Assembly: GCA_963845675.1 (NCBI GenBank)
Contig: CAWJSX010000001.1
Coordinates: forward strand, 1,798,001 to 1,862,000
Reading direction: 5' to 3'
Source of the DNA: CAWJMD01 sp963845675
GTDB taxonomy: Bacteria > Actinomycetota > Actinomycetes > Actinomycetales > CAWJMD01
DNA: 64,000 bases
The translations under genes and the position numbers were made by a program. This document shows, piece by piece, positions 17,653-26,698 of the stretch; the stretch's first letter is position 1; each line of letters begins with the position of its first letter. Below the pieces are notes generated by a model, which saw nothing but the letters and a program-made list of their open reading frames with translations, was not told the DNA's origin and ran no database searches.

Positions 17653-18714
17653 GTGACCGACCCGAACGAGCCCCAGCAGCCCCCGCACGGGGAGCAGCCT
17701 CCGCCCGGGGAGTCCGAGAACGAGCAGGGCGGCGCAGAGCAGCGCCCCGACCTGCAGAAGCCGGGGGCACCGAGCGGCCCCTCGTACGCACCGCCCCCGC
17801 CCGTCGAGCAGCAGCAGGGCTACGCCCAGCAGCAGGGCCAGCAGCCCGGCTACGGCGACCAGAGCGGATACGGCCAGCAGCAGGGCTACGGCCAGCAGCA
17901 GGGCCAGCAGCCCGGCTACGGCGACCAGAGCGGATACGCCCAGCAGCAGGGCCAGCAGCAGCAGGGCTACGGCCAGACCCAGTACGCCGCCCAGCCCGGC
18001 TACCCGCAGCAGGGCTACGGCCAGCAGCCCGCCTACGGCACGCCGGCGGGCTACGGGGCCTACGCAGCCACCGGGTCCTCCGGGCCCAGCAAGGTCCTTG
18101 GCATCCTCGCGATGGTGGCCGGCATCGTCGCGCTGCTGCTCTGCTGGGTCCCGTTCTTCGGCCTCTTCTGGGCGGGGTTCTTCGGCCTGGCCGCGATCAT
18201 CATGGGTGTCATCGGCCTCGTCCAGGCGAACAAGGGCTCCGCAGGTGGCAAGGGCTTCTCCATCGCCGGACTCGCGCTGGGGATCGTGTCGATCCTGCTC
18301 TCCGTCCTCGTCACCATCCTGTTCGTCACCACCGTCAGCTCCGGTTCCGACAGCTTCGGCGGCGCCTTCTCCGAGCTCGAGTCCTTCGACTCCGGCGTCA
18401 ACAGCGATACCGAGGCGGTGCTGGCCGACCAGCTGGACGTCTCCTTCGGCACCTTCGCCGTGACCGGGGACCCCTCGTTCCCCGACACGAACATGCCCGT
18501 GACGCTGACCAACAAGGGCGACACCGCGGCGAGCTTCACCATCACGGTCGAGGCGGTCGTCGACGGGTCGGTCGCGGAGTCGGACATCGCCATCACCGAC
18601 ACCCTCGAGCCCGGCGCCTCCGAGGAGGTCGACATGTTCGAGTTCGTGTTCGAGCCCGACGGCCTGGAGGGCGCCGAGTTCCACGTCACCGAGGCGGTCG
18701 CCTACGACTTCTGA
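17653..18714 (+). CDS. DUF4190-like membrane protein with Gln/Gly/Tyr-rich N-terminus
   Basis: The 353-residue product starts at a GTG with GGAGG seven bases upstream. Residues 1-145 are disordered: a Pro/Glu-rich start, then tandem GYGQQQGQQPGYGDQSGY-type repeats. Residues about 146-235 hold three or four hydrophobic helices with the DUF4190 signature GLVQANKG followed by GKGFSIAGLALGI. The C-terminal 115 residues look like an extracellular beta domain, similar to DUF4352-like secreted modules, and are acidic. The function is unknown; the low-complexity tail would be cytoplasmic. It stands alone between tRNA genes and has its own strong terminator. Confidence 0.85.
   Translation: MTDPNEPQQPPHGEQPPPGESENEQGGAEQRPDLQKPGAPSGPSYAPPPPVEQQQGYAQQQGQQPGYGDQSGYGQQQGYGQQQGQQPGYGDQSGYAQQQGQQQQGYGQTQYAAQPGYPQQGYGQQPAYGTPAGYGAYAATGSSGPSKVLGILAMVAGIVALLLCWVPFFGLFWAGFFGLAAIIMGVIGLVQANKGSAGGKGFSIAGLALGIVSILLSVLVTILFVTTVSSGSDSFGGAFSELESFDSGVNSDTEAVLADQLDVSFGTFAVTGDPSFPDTNMPVTLTNKGDTAASFTITVEAVVDGSVAESDIAITDTLEPGASEEVDMFEFVFEPDGLEGAEFHVTEAVAYDF
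17818..17949 (+). repeat. two tandem 66-bp coding repeats (Q/G/Y-rich)
   Basis: The 66-base units 17818-17883 and 17884-17949 are almost identical (46 consecutive bases match at 17827-17872 and 17893-17938) and each encodes 22 residues. Partial copies continue on both sides. The near-identity at DNA level suggests a recent duplication. Confidence 0.9.
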
Positions 18715-18752
18715 GCTGGTGACGCCACGCGGCGGCACCACGACGACGCACT

Positions 18753-18784
18753 GAGGGGCGCCCCGCGCACGCGGGGCGCCCCTC
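18753..18784 (+). terminator. strong terminator hairpin after the DUF4190-like gene
   Basis: A perfect 14-bp stem, GAGGGGCGCCCCGC (18753-18766) with 18771-18784, closes a GCAC loop and is followed by TTGTGT. It may act in both directions, also stopping transcription that leaves tRNA-Tyr on the other strand. Confidence 0.88.
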
Positions 18785-18789
18785 TTGTG

Positions 18790-18871
18790 TGGCAGCTGTT
18801 GGATTCGAACCAACGAAGGCTAAGCCGACGGATTTACAGTCCGCTCCCATTGGCCACTCGGGCAAGCTGCC
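18790..18871 (-). tRNA. tRNA-Tyr (GTA anticodon)
   Basis: The reverse strand begins GGCAGCTTGCCCGAGTGGCC and has the anticodon loop CTGTAAA (GUA), a long variable arm of class II type and the T-arm GGTTCGAATCC. The length of 82 bases and discriminator A fit bacterial tRNA-Tyr. Confidence 0.96.
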
Positions 18872-19004
18872 GTGCCGTCCCGTCGCTCTCGCGACGTCCC
18901 GGTTCCCCAGGTCTCGACGGCGGTGGAAGGATAGCAACAGCCGACGGGTGGTCCCAACGCAGTCGTCACCGCCCAGCCCAGACCGACACGGAGGGAAACG
19001 ACAC

Positions 19005-19499
19005 GTGGCCAGTGAGTCCTCGTTCGACGTGGTGAGCAAGATCGACAGGCAGGAGGTCGACAACGCGCTGAACCAGGCCGCCAAGGAGGTCGCTCAGCGC
19101 TACGACTTCAAGAACACCGGCGCGACGGTGAAGTGGCGGGGCGATGACGCGATCGTCATCACGGCCAACTCCGAGGAGCGTGTGGCAGCCGTGCTCGACG
19201 TGCTGCAGACCAAGCTGGTGAAGCGTGGCGTCTCCCTCAAGGCGCTCGACACCGGCGACACGAAGCAGTCGGGCAAGGACTACGAGCAGGTCTCCGTCCT
19301 CCAGGAGGGGCTCGACCAGGAGCACGCCAAGAAGGTCTCCAAGATCATCCGGGACGAGGGCCCGAAGGGCGTCAAGGCGCAGATCCACGGTGACGAGCTG
19401 CGGGTGTCGGCGAAGAGCCGCGACGACCTGCAGGAGGTCATCGCCCTGCTCAAGGGCTCTGACCTCGACGTGGCGCTCCAGTTCGTCAACTACCGCTGA
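19005..19499 (+). CDS. yajQ: YajQ family nucleotide-binding protein (UPF0234)
   Basis: The 164-residue protein begins at a GTG (VASESSFDVVSKIDRQEVDN) with GAGGG ahead of it, and contains the conserved YDFKNTGATVKW, VLQTKLVKRGVS and VLQEGLDQEHAKKVSKI segments, ending ALQFVNYR. The fold is a ferredoxin-like tandem. In some proteobacteria YajQ proteins bind cyclic di-GMP and act with transcription factors; whether this holds in actinobacteria is unknown, although this window does contain a diguanylate cyclase gene. Confidence 0.95.
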   Translation: MASESSFDVVSKIDRQEVDNALNQAAKEVAQRYDFKNTGATVKWRGDDAIVITANSEERVAAVLDVLQTKLVKRGVSLKALDTGDTKQSGKDYEQVSVLQEGLDQEHAKKVSKIIRDEGPKGVKAQIHGDELRVSAKSRDDLQEVIALLKGSDLDVALQFVNYR

Positions 19500-19505
19500 C
19501 CGGGA

Positions 19506-19533
19506 GCCCCCGGGTGGCCCCCGTCCCGGGGGC
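19506..19533 (+). terminator. hairpin after yajQ
   Basis: A 9-bp stem, GCCCCCGGG (19506-19514) with CCCGGGGGC (19525-19533), follows the yajQ stop by six bases. There is no U-tract and the loop is ten bases, so it is a likely but unproven terminator. Confidence 0.6.
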
Positions 19534-19554
19534 GCCCGGCTCCGAACACCTCGC

Positions 19555-20436
19555 GTGCTCACCCGACGTGCTCTGCTCGCGACCGGCGGCCTCCTCGCGG
19601 TGGCCGCGACGACCGGTCTCGCGTCCGCCTGCGCGCGCAGGGACGACGTCGTGACCGGCCGCGCACTCCCCTACCCCTACGGTGGCCACGCCGCCCAGGT
19701 CGCCGACCTGCACCTCCCGGATCTGGCCGCCTGGCCCGAGGTGCAGGCGGTGGTCGTCACGATCCACGGCGGCTTCTGGTCGTCGGCCTATGACCGCACG
19801 CTCGAGGACGCCGTCGTCGCGGACCTGGTGGCCGGCGGCTACGCGGTCTGGAACCTCGACTACCGCTCGGTCGGCGACGGCGGTGGCTGGCCACGGACGT
19901 TCGAGGACGTCGCCGCAGGACTGGACGCACTGCTGCCCGCCTGCGTCGAGCACGGGCTGCCGGCCGACCGCGTGGCCCTCGTCGGGCACTCCGCCGGTGG
20001 GCACCTCGCGCTGTGGGGCGGCGCTCGGCACCGGCTGCCAGACACAGCCCCCGGCGCCCCCGGCAGGTCTCCCTCCCTCCGTCCTGTCGCCCTGGTCAGC
20101 CAGGCCGGTGTGAACGACCTGCGTGCGGCTCACGACGATGACCTGGGCGATGGAGCGGTCGAGGCTCTGATGGGGGGCCCACCCGACGACCGCTACCGGC
20201 TCGCCTCGCCGGCCGAGCTGCTTCCCACCGGCGTGCCCACGCTGCTCGTCACGGGCGAGCTCGACGACCGCGTGCCGCCCTCGCAGAGCCGCGAGTACGC
20301 GGAGCGTGCCCGGGCCGCCGGCGACGACGCCGACCTCGTGGTCGTCGAGGGAGAGGGGCACTTCCAGCACCTCGACACCGGTTCCGCGGTGTGGACCAGG
20401 ACCCGCACCTGGCTGGACGAACGCCTCAGGTCGTGA
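19555..20436 (+). CDS. alpha/beta hydrolase, probable exported lipoprotein (Tat or Sec)
   Basis: The 293-residue protein starts at a GTG (LTRRALLATGGLLAVAATTG) with paired arginines, a hydrophobic stretch and a lipobox-like LASAC, so it is probably a surface lipoprotein. The catalytic domain carries the HGGFW oxyanion motif, the nucleophile elbow GHSAGGHLA, an Asp in GELDDRVPP and the final His in EGHFQHLD. This resembles kynurenine formamidase-like/BD-FAE esterases. The natural substrate is unknown. Its 3' end overlaps the convergent cysG by 11 bases. Confidence 0.88.
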   Translation: MLTRRALLATGGLLAVAATTGLASACARRDDVVTGRALPYPYGGHAAQVADLHLPDLAAWPEVQAVVVTIHGGFWSSAYDRTLEDAVVADLVAGGYAVWNLDYRSVGDGGGWPRTFEDVAAGLDALLPACVEHGLPADRVALVGHSAGGHLALWGGARHRLPDTAPGAPGRSPSLRPVALVSQAGVNDLRAAHDDDLGDGAVEALMGGPPDDRYRLASPAELLPTGVPTLLVTGELDDRVPPSQSREYAERARAAGDDADLVVVEGEGHFQHLDTGSAVWTRTRTWLDERLRS

Positions 20437-21679
20437 CGTCGGCGGGCATCCACGCGGGCGACAGCGTCACGACGTCGCCCACCACGACGACAGCGGGCGA
20501 CCGCACCCCGACGGCCTCCGCGCGGTCGGCGACGTCCTCCAGCGTCCCGACGGTCACACGCTGGCCGGGCCCCCACCCGTCCTCGACCACCGCGACGGGG
20601 CACTGACGATCCCTGCCGGCCTCGACGAGGCGGGCGGCGTTGCGTCGCAGCCCGGCCACCGACATCAGCAGCACGACCGTGTGGTCGGAACCCGGCGGCA
20701 GGGAACCGATCTCGTCGTGACCTGTGACCACCGTGAACCCGCGAGCCAGCCCACGGTGCGTGACGGGGATCCCCGCCGCCGCCGGGACGGACACCGCGCT
20801 CGTCACGCCGGGGACGACCTCCACCACCACGCCGGCGGCCTCGCAGGCGAGGCGCTCCTCACCACCGCGTCCCAGGACGTACGGGTCGCCGCCCTTGAGC
20901 CTCACGACCGCCCTGCCCTCCAGGGCGTGCCGCACGATCTCGGCGTTGATCTCCTCCTGACGCCAGGCGTGGTGTCCCGGGGTCTTGCCCACGTCCACCA
21001 CCTGGACGGCGGGCGGCAGCTCGTCCAGCACGGCCCGTGGGCCCAGCCGGTCCGTCACGACCACGTCGGCGCAGGCCAGAAGCACCCGCGCACGGGTGGT
21101 GAGAAGGCCGACGTCGCCCGGCCCGCCGCCGACCAGCGCGACCCATCCCGGCCCGGGCCGGTGACGCACCCGACGCAGCGGCAGTGCGCCGCGGGCCAGG
21201 TCCTCCCGTACCCGCGACACCACCGCGTCCCGCACCGCGACTGCCCGTCGAGGGTCGCCGCCGGCGTTCACGGCGACCGTGACCGGCCCGTCGGGCGTCG
21301 CCACGCGGACGGTGGCGGGCACGTGCGCGGCCGACCGCGCAGCGTCCCCCGACTCCACGCACCAGAGACGGAGCGCGGCGGCGTCGGCTGACACCTGCCG
21401 GTCGACGTCCACGTCTCCGGTCGCCGTGTGCACGAGCCAGGCGCCGGCCAGGTCGTCGACGCCCCGGTACCCACGCTCGGACCAGGCCACCGTCCCCTGG
21501 TCCACCAGGTCGGCCAGGTCCTCGCACACCCACGGCGAGACGACTGGACGACCGCGCCCGCCTGCACGAGCCCGTGCGCACGACGTGCCGCGACCGGCCC
21601 GCCACCGACGACGACGGCGACCCGCGCCGTCGAGGTCGAGCAGCAGGGGGTAGCCCGCGCCGGACCGGTCAGATCGCAT
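20426..21679 (-). CDS. cysG: siroheme synthase, CysG-type fusion (frameshifted)
   Basis: The C-terminal two thirds is an intact uroporphyrinogen-III C-methyltransferase (VALVGGGPGDVGLLTTRA, VVRLKGGDPYVLGRGGEE, GVTSAVSVPAAAGIPVTHR). The N-terminal third is a precorrin-2 dehydrogenase/ferrochelatase domain whose NAD motif (VAVVVGGGPVAARRAHGL) lies in another frame; two slips near 21630 and 21545 account for this. The enzyme makes siroheme for the sulfite reductase of this operon. The ATG at 21679 lies inside the last codons of cysN, indicating coupled translation. Restored length is about 417 residues. Confidence 0.9.
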   Translation of the reverse strand: MRSDRSGAGYPLLLDLDGAGRRRRRWRAGRGTSCARARAGGRGRPVVSPWVCEDLADLVDQGTVAWSERGYRGVDDLAGAWLVHTATGDVDVDRQVSADAAALRLWCVESGDAARSAAHVPATVRVATPDGPVTVAVNAGGDPRRAVAVRDAVVSRVREDLARGALPLRRVRHRPGPGWVALVGGGPGDVGLLTTRARVLLACADVVVTDRLGPRAVLDELPPAVQVVDVGKTPGHHAWRQEEINAEIVRHALEGRAVVRLKGGDPYVLGRGGEERLACEAAGVVVEVVPGVTSAVSVPAAAGIPVTHRGLARGFTVVTGHDEIGSLPPGSDHTVVLLMSVAGLRRNAARLVEAGRDRQCPVAVVEDGWGPGQRVTVGTLEDVADRAEAVGVRSPAVVVVGDVVTLSPAWMPADVTT

Positions 21680-23039
21680 ACGCACCCGGCAGCTGCTCCG
21701 GGGTGACGCGTGCGGGCCAGCGGGTCGCCGACCATGCCCGCGGCGAGCGTGTACCCGTCGTGCGGGTCGACCAGCAGGAACGCGCCCGTCCGGCGGGCGG
21801 TGACGTACTCCTCGGCGGCGACGGGCCCTGCGAGCCGCAACCTGACCTGGCCGATGTCGTTGACGAGCGAGCTCGTCCGCCGGCACGTGCTCGACCTCGT
21901 CGAGGTCCAGCCGCCCCAGCGACGTCCCGCACGACCGCCTTCACGGTGCGCGTCGTGTGCTTCACCAGCACGCGCGCCCCCGGCAGGAGCGGTCGGTCGG
22001 CGAGCCAGCAGACCGTGGCCTCGACGTCCTGGGTAGGGACGGGAGCGTCGGCGACCGATGCGACCAGGTCGCCCCTGGCGACGTCGACGTCGTGCGCGAG
22101 GCGGACCGCCACCGACTGCGGGAGCGAACGCCTCCACGAGCTCGCGCGGCTCCGCCCCCGGCGCGGTGGGGGCGTCGATGCCCGTCACCGTCGTACGCAG
22201 ACCCGACGGCAGCACGACGACCGCGTCGCCGACGCGCACGACGCCGGAGGCGATCTGGCCCGCGTAGCCGCGGTAGTCGCGGTACCGCTCGTCCAGAGCG
22301 GCCCCCTGAGGGCGCAGCACCGTCTGCACCGGCAGCCGGAACGGCTCCGAGGTCGGGTCGTCCGCCGCGGGCAGCCCTTCGAGCAGGTCGAGCAGCGACG
22401 GCCCGTCGTACCAGGGGGTACGCACCGAGCAGGTCGACGACGTTGTCGCCGTCGAGCGCCGAGACGGGGACGGCACGCACGTCGTCGAGCCCGAGATCCC
22501 CGGCGAGCGCGTCCACCTCGGCGGCGATGTCGCGGAACACCTGCTCGTCGAACCCGACCAGGTCGATCTTGTTCACGGCCAGGACCACGTGCGGGACCCG
22601 GAGCAGGGCGGCGACCGCGAGGTGCCGACGCGTCTGCTGGAGCAGCCCCTTGCGCGCGTCGACCAGCAGCACCACGACGTCCGCCGTGCTGGCACCGGTC
22701 ACGGTGTTGCGCGTGTACTGCACGTGGCCGGGGCAGTCCGCCAGCACGAACGAGCGGTCTGCGGTGCGCGAAGTACCGGTACGCCACGTCGATCGTGATG
22801 CCCTGTTCGCGCTCGGCACGCAACCCGTCCGTCAGGAGGGCGAGGTCGATGCCCTCACGTCCCCCTGATTCCAGGTCGGCGGATCCGTGTGCCCCCCAGC
22901 CCCTCTCACGACTGACCCGCTCCACCGCCTCCAGCTGGTCCGCCAGGATGGCTTTCGAGTCGTGCAGCAACCGGCCGACCAGCGTCGACTTGCCGTCGTC
23001 GACCGACCCGGCGGTGGCGAGTCGCAGCAGTCCACCCAT
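21669..23039 (-). CDS. cysN: sulfate adenylyltransferase subunit 1, GTPase (heavily frameshifted)
   Basis: CysN is the EF-Tu-like GTPase that drives APS formation with CysD. Recognisable pieces in order are the P-loop GSVDDGKSTLVGRLLHDSK, EREQGITIDVAYRYF, DCPGHVQYTRN, NKIDLVGFDEQVF, then EPFRLPVQTV, the barrel region IASGVVRVGD, and the C-terminus RVTPEQLPGAYAI. They are spread over all three frames with about six single-base slips (near 22765, 22430, 22120, 21905, 21870 and 21715). No piece of the protein seems missing. Total length fits the family (about 420-440 residues). The start ATG overlaps the cysD stop. Confidence 0.88.
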
Positions 23040-23985
23040 CAGAAGTACCCCTCCTTCTTGCGGTCCTCCATCGCGGCTTCCGACAGTCGGTCGTCGGCAC
23101 GCGTCGCCCCCCGCTCCGTGATGCGGCTGACGGCGACCTCGACGAGCACGTCGTCGACGGTCGCGGCGTCACTGAGAACCGCACCCGTGCAGGACATGTC
23201 GCCGACCGTCCGGTACCTGACGCGCCGCTCGACGACGTCCTCGTCGTCTCGCGCGGGCTCGACCAGGGCCCGACTGCGAGCAGCATCCCGTCGCGCTCGA
23301 AGACCTGGCGCTCGTGGGCGAAGTACAGGCCGGGCAGCTCGATCCGCTCGTGCGCGACGTAGCGCCAGACGTCCAGCTCGGTCCAGTTGCTGAGCGGGAA
23401 GGCCCGGACGTGCTCGCCCGGCCGGTGACGGCCGTTGTAGAGGTTCCACAGCTCGGGCCGCTGGTTGCGCGGGTCCCACTGGCCGAACTCGTCGCGCAGG
23501 CTGATCACCCGCTCCTTCGCGCGGGCCTTCTCCTCGTCGCGGCGTCCCCCGCCGAACACGGCGTCGAACCGGTTGCCCGCGATCGCGTCGAGGAGCGGCT
23601 GCGTCTGCAGCGGGTTGCGGGTGCCGTCCGCTCGCTCCCGCAGCCGTCCGTCGTCGATGTACGCCTGGACGCGGGCCACCTCGAGCCGCAGGCCCAGTCG
23701 CTCGACGGTGCGGTCCCGGTAGTCGAGCACCTCAGGGAAGTTGTGCCCGGTGTCGACGTGCAGCACCGGGAACGGCACAGGCCCGGGCCAGAAGGCCTTG
23801 GCCGCCAGGTGGAGCATCACGACCGAGTCCTTGCCGCCGCTGAAGAGCAGTGCGGGACGCTCGAACTCGCTCACCACCTCCCGGATGATGTGGAGCGACT
23901 CGCTCTCGAGCGCCTCGAGCTGGCTGAGACGCCGCGGCGGCGCGTCCGTCTGCGGCGTGGCGGCGTAGGTCGTCGTCGTCGTCAT
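23039..23985 (-). CDS. cysD: sulfate adenylyltransferase subunit 2 (one frameshift)
   Basis: CysD is the ATP-pyrophosphatase half of ATP sulfurylase and forms APS from sulfate and ATP. It starts at an ATG at 23985 in a Thr-rich stretch and shows the PP-loop LLFSGGKDSVVMLHLA, HVDTGHNFPEV, FGGGRRDEEKARAKER and NWTELDVWRY. A missing C in a run near 23270 (GPWSSP for GPLVEPARDDED) shifts the last 75 residues, which continue RVRYRTVGDMSCTGAV to the C-terminus EDRKKEGYF, all conserved. Restored length is about 315 residues. Confidence 0.93.
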
Positions 23986-24708
23986 GAGGTGTGGATCCCG
24001 CACTCGGTCTTGGCGAGCCCGGCCCAGCGGCCGGCTCGAGGGTCTTCGCCGGGGGCGACCCGGCGCGTGCACGGTGCGCACCCGATGGACGGGTAGCCGT
24101 CGGCCAGCAGGGGGTTCAGCCGGACGGTGTGCTTCTCGGCGTAGGCGAGGAGGTCGTCGAAGGTCCACGCCGCCAGCGGGTTGACCTTGACCAGCTGGTT
24201 GGCCTCGTCCCACCCGACGAGCGGCGTGAGGGCCCTGGTGGGCGCCTCCTCCCGGCGGACGCCGGTCACCCACGCCTCGTAGCCGCGCAGGGTGTCGCGC
24301 AGCGGCTCGACCTTGCGCAGTCGGCAGCACGCTGCCGGATCGCGGTCGTGCAACCGTGGACCGAGCGCTTCGTCCTGCTCGGCGACCGTGAGCTCCGGCA
24401 GCACGTCCACCACCGTCACGGGCAGCGAGGCCGCCACGTCGTCCCGCGTACGCAGCGTCTCGGGGAAGTGGTAGCCGGTCTGCAGGAACAGCACGTCGAC
24501 ACCGGGCAGGGCACGCGACACCAGGTGGGGCAGCACGGCGTCGGCCATGCTGCACGCGACGGCGAGCGAGCCCCCGAACTCTCGGGCGGCCCAGCTGCAC
24601 CACGGCCTCGGCCGAGGCACCGGCCAGCTGCTGCTCCGCCTCCAGCGCGACCGCCCTCAGCTCGTCCGGCGGGCGGTGCCGACGGGTTGCCTCCTGCTGG
24701 ACGCTCAT
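23982..24708 (-). CDS. cysH: assimilatory adenylylsulfate (APS) reductase (one frameshift)
   Basis: This enzyme reduces APS to sulfite with thioredoxin. The CC pair in DPAACCRLRK and the CxxC in IGCAPCTRRV are the ligands of the [4Fe-4S] cluster that marks APS-type rather than PAPS-type reductases, and the catalytic cysteine is in the C-terminal KTECGIH. The N-terminus (SVQQEATRRHRPPDEL) from the ATG at 24708 is in another frame joined by a slip near 24590 (EAVVQWAAREFGGSLAVACS once repaired). It overlaps sir by four bases and cysD by four bases. APS specificity agrees with the absence of cysC (APS kinase) here. Confidence 0.93.
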
Positions 24709-26435
24709 CGCAGGACCTCCTCGTCCACGCGGTGCGACCAGGTGGCGAACGTCTCCCCGACGACCCGCTCGTCGAGGAACCTCCGCACCACTCGCTCGAC
24801 GTAGTCGGGGAGGTCCTCGGCCGTGACCTTGAGGCCCCGGACGGTGCGTCCCAGTCCAGGCTCGTCCCGGTCGGCGGACGCCAGCCCACCACCGAGGTGC
24901 ACCTGGAAGCCAGGCACCTGCTTGCCGTCCTCGCCGGTCACGAGCTGTCCCTTCAGGCCGATGTCGGCCGTCTGGATACGTGCGCAGGAGTTGGGGCATC
25001 CGTTGACGTGCAAGGAGATCGGCCGGTCCAGCTCGACCCCGACCAGCCGCCGCTCGAGCTCGGCGACGACCTCGGCCGCCGTCGCCTTGGTCTCGACGAT
25101 GGCGAGCTTGCAGAACTCGATTCCCGTGCAGGCCATGGCGGCTCGCCTGAAGGGGCTCGGCCTGGCCGTGAGCCCGAAGGACTCCAGACGGCGCGCGAGC
25201 CCCGCTGCCCGTCGCGGCGGCACGTCCAGGACGAGGAGCTTCTGGTGCGGGGTCAGGCGGACCCGGCTCGACCCCACTCGCTCGGCCTCGGCCGCGACGG
25301 CGGCCAGCACGCTGCCGCTCACCCGTCCGACGGTGGGAGCGAGGCCGACGTAGGAGAGCCCGTCCTTCTGCCGGTGGATCCCGACGTGGTCGCCGGGCCC
25401 CGTCGGGGGTGGTGGCGCCGGGCCGTCCGGCAGGGGCGTGCCGAGGTACTCCTGCTCGAGCACCTCGCGGAACCGCACCGGTCCCCAGTCCGCCAGGAGG
25501 AACTTCAGCCGCGCCTTCGTGCGCAGGCGCCGGTACCCGTGGTCGCGGAAGAGGCGCACCACCCCGTGCCACACCTCGGGCGCACGCTCGGGCGGGACGA
25601 AGACCCCGAGCCGCTCAGCGAGGCGCGGGTTGGTCGACAGGCCGCCGCCCACCCACAGGTCGAATCCCGCTCCGAGCTCGGGGTGCACGACTCCGACGAG
25701 CGAGATGTCGTTGATCTCGTGGACGACGTCCTGGCTCGGGTGCCCGGTGACGGCGGACTTGAACTTGCGAGGGAGGTTCGACAGCTCGGGGTCACCCACG
25801 AACCGACGTGTGATCTCGGCGATCACCGGTGTGGGATCGAGGATCTCGTCCGCCGCGATCCCCGCGACGGGACTGCCCAGCACGACCCTGGGGGTGTCCC
25901 CGCAGGCCTCCGTGGTCTGGAGGCCGACCGCCTCCAGGCGCCGCCAGATCTCGGGCACGTCCTCGACCCGCACCCAGTGCAGCTGGATGTTCTGGCGGTC
26001 GGTGATGTCGGCCGTGTCGCGGGCGAACTCCGTCGAGACCTGCGCGAGGACCCGGAGCTGCGCCGTCGTCAGCGCCCCGCCGTCGATGCGCACCCGCAGC
26101 ATGAAGTAGCGGTCCTCCAGCTCGTGGGGTTCGAGCTGCGCGGTGCGTCCGCCGTCGATCCCGGGCTTGCGCTGCGTGTACAGGCCCCACCAGCGCATGC
26201 GGCCGTGCAGGTCGTCCGGGTCGATGGAGTCGAAACCCTCACGGGCGTAGACCTCTTCGATCCGTCGGCGCACGTTCAGGCCGTCGTCGTCCGCCTTGAA
26301 CTGCTCGTTGTGGTTGAGCGGGGCGCGTCCGTCCACCGCCCACTGGCCGTGCGACCTGGTCCGCGTCGGGCGCTCGGCGCGAGGCGCGTCGGAGGGTGTC
26401 GTGGATGGTGCGGAGGGTGCTGTCGAGAGCGTCAT
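24705..26435 (-). CDS. sir: sulfite reductase (ferredoxin), siroheme/4Fe-4S
   Basis: The 576-residue enzyme is intact and reduces sulfite to sulfide with six electrons from ferredoxin. The two cysteine clusters that bind the coupled siroheme/[4Fe-4S] centre are seen as ACTGIEFCK and NGCPNSCAR; the substrate-side motifs DRQNIQLHWV and RKFKSAVTG are also present. Ferredoxin-nitrite reductases (NirA) are close relatives, but the neighbouring cysH-cysD-cysN genes make sulfite the substrate. It is the first structural gene of the operon, about 100 bases after a small leader peptide. Confidence 0.95.
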   Translation of the reverse strand: MTLSTAPSAPSTTPSDAPRAERPTRTRSHGQWAVDGRAPLNHNEQFKADDDGLNVRRRIEEVYAREGFDSIDPDDLHGRMRWWGLYTQRKPGIDGGRTAQLEPHELEDRYFMLRVRIDGGALTTAQLRVLAQVSTEFARDTADITDRQNIQLHWVRVEDVPEIWRRLEAVGLQTTEACGDTPRVVLGSPVAGIAADEILDPTPVIAEITRRFVGDPELSNLPRKFKSAVTGHPSQDVVHEINDISLVGVVHPELGAGFDLWVGGGLSTNPRLAERLGVFVPPERAPEVWHGVVRLFRDHGYRRLRTKARLKFLLADWGPVRFREVLEQEYLGTPLPDGPAPPPPTGPGDHVGIHRQKDGLSYVGLAPTVGRVSGSVLAAVAAEAERVGSSRVRLTPHQKLLVLDVPPRRAAGLARRLESFGLTARPSPFRRAAMACTGIEFCKLAIVETKATAAEVVAELERRLVGVELDRPISLHVNGCPNSCARIQTADIGLKGQLVTGEDGKQVPGFQVHLGGGLASADRDEPGLGRTVRGLKVTAEDLPDYVERVVRRFLDERVVGETFATWSHRVDEEVLR

Positions 26436-26539
26436 GCCGGTCCCTGTCAGGACGGGGACGCCGCGACCGTCTGCCTATCGGGCTGGCGGCGAGGTCGCAG
26501 GTCCGGTGGAGCCGACGGACGCGACTGTCCGCCGACGGG

Positions 26540-26635
26540 TCAGGCCGGACGCATTCGACAGGTGAAGGTGCCGCTCAGGCGCTGCAGGTCCACGTGACGA
26601 CGGGTCACGAGGTGCGTGCTGCGGATGGCGATCAC
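26540..26635 (-). CDS. 31-residue leader peptide of the sulfur operon
   Basis: A short frame starting at GTG 26635 encodes about 31 residues with RSTHLVTRRHVDLQRLS followed by a phenylalanine and a cysteine (TFTCR). The VTRRHVDLQR core is typical of the small putative leader peptides found ahead of cysteine/sulfate genes in actinobacteria. It ends at 26540, about 105 bases before sir. A TAGCCT -10 sits six bases before the GTG, so it is probably leaderless. The role inferred is cysteine- or sulfur-responsive attenuation of sir-cysHDNG. It is too short for ordinary gene finders. Confidence 0.75.
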   Translation of the reverse strand: MIAIRSTHLVTRRHVDLQRLSGTFTCRMRPA

Positions 26636-26641
26636 AGCAGG

Positions 26642-26647
26642 AGGCTA
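26642..26647 (-). promoter_or_regulatory. -10 element (TAGCCT) for the leader peptide and cys operon
   Basis: On the operon strand TAGCCT is followed by six bases and then the GTG of the leader peptide, so the transcript would begin at the start codon. A weak TTCCGC lies 18 bases upstream as a possible -35. The whole gap to nuoN is only 52 bases beyond this site. Confidence 0.6.
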
Positions 26648-26698
26648 ACCCGACGGTCTCGGCACGCGGAACTGGTGTCCAGATGGCAGGACGGCCTC

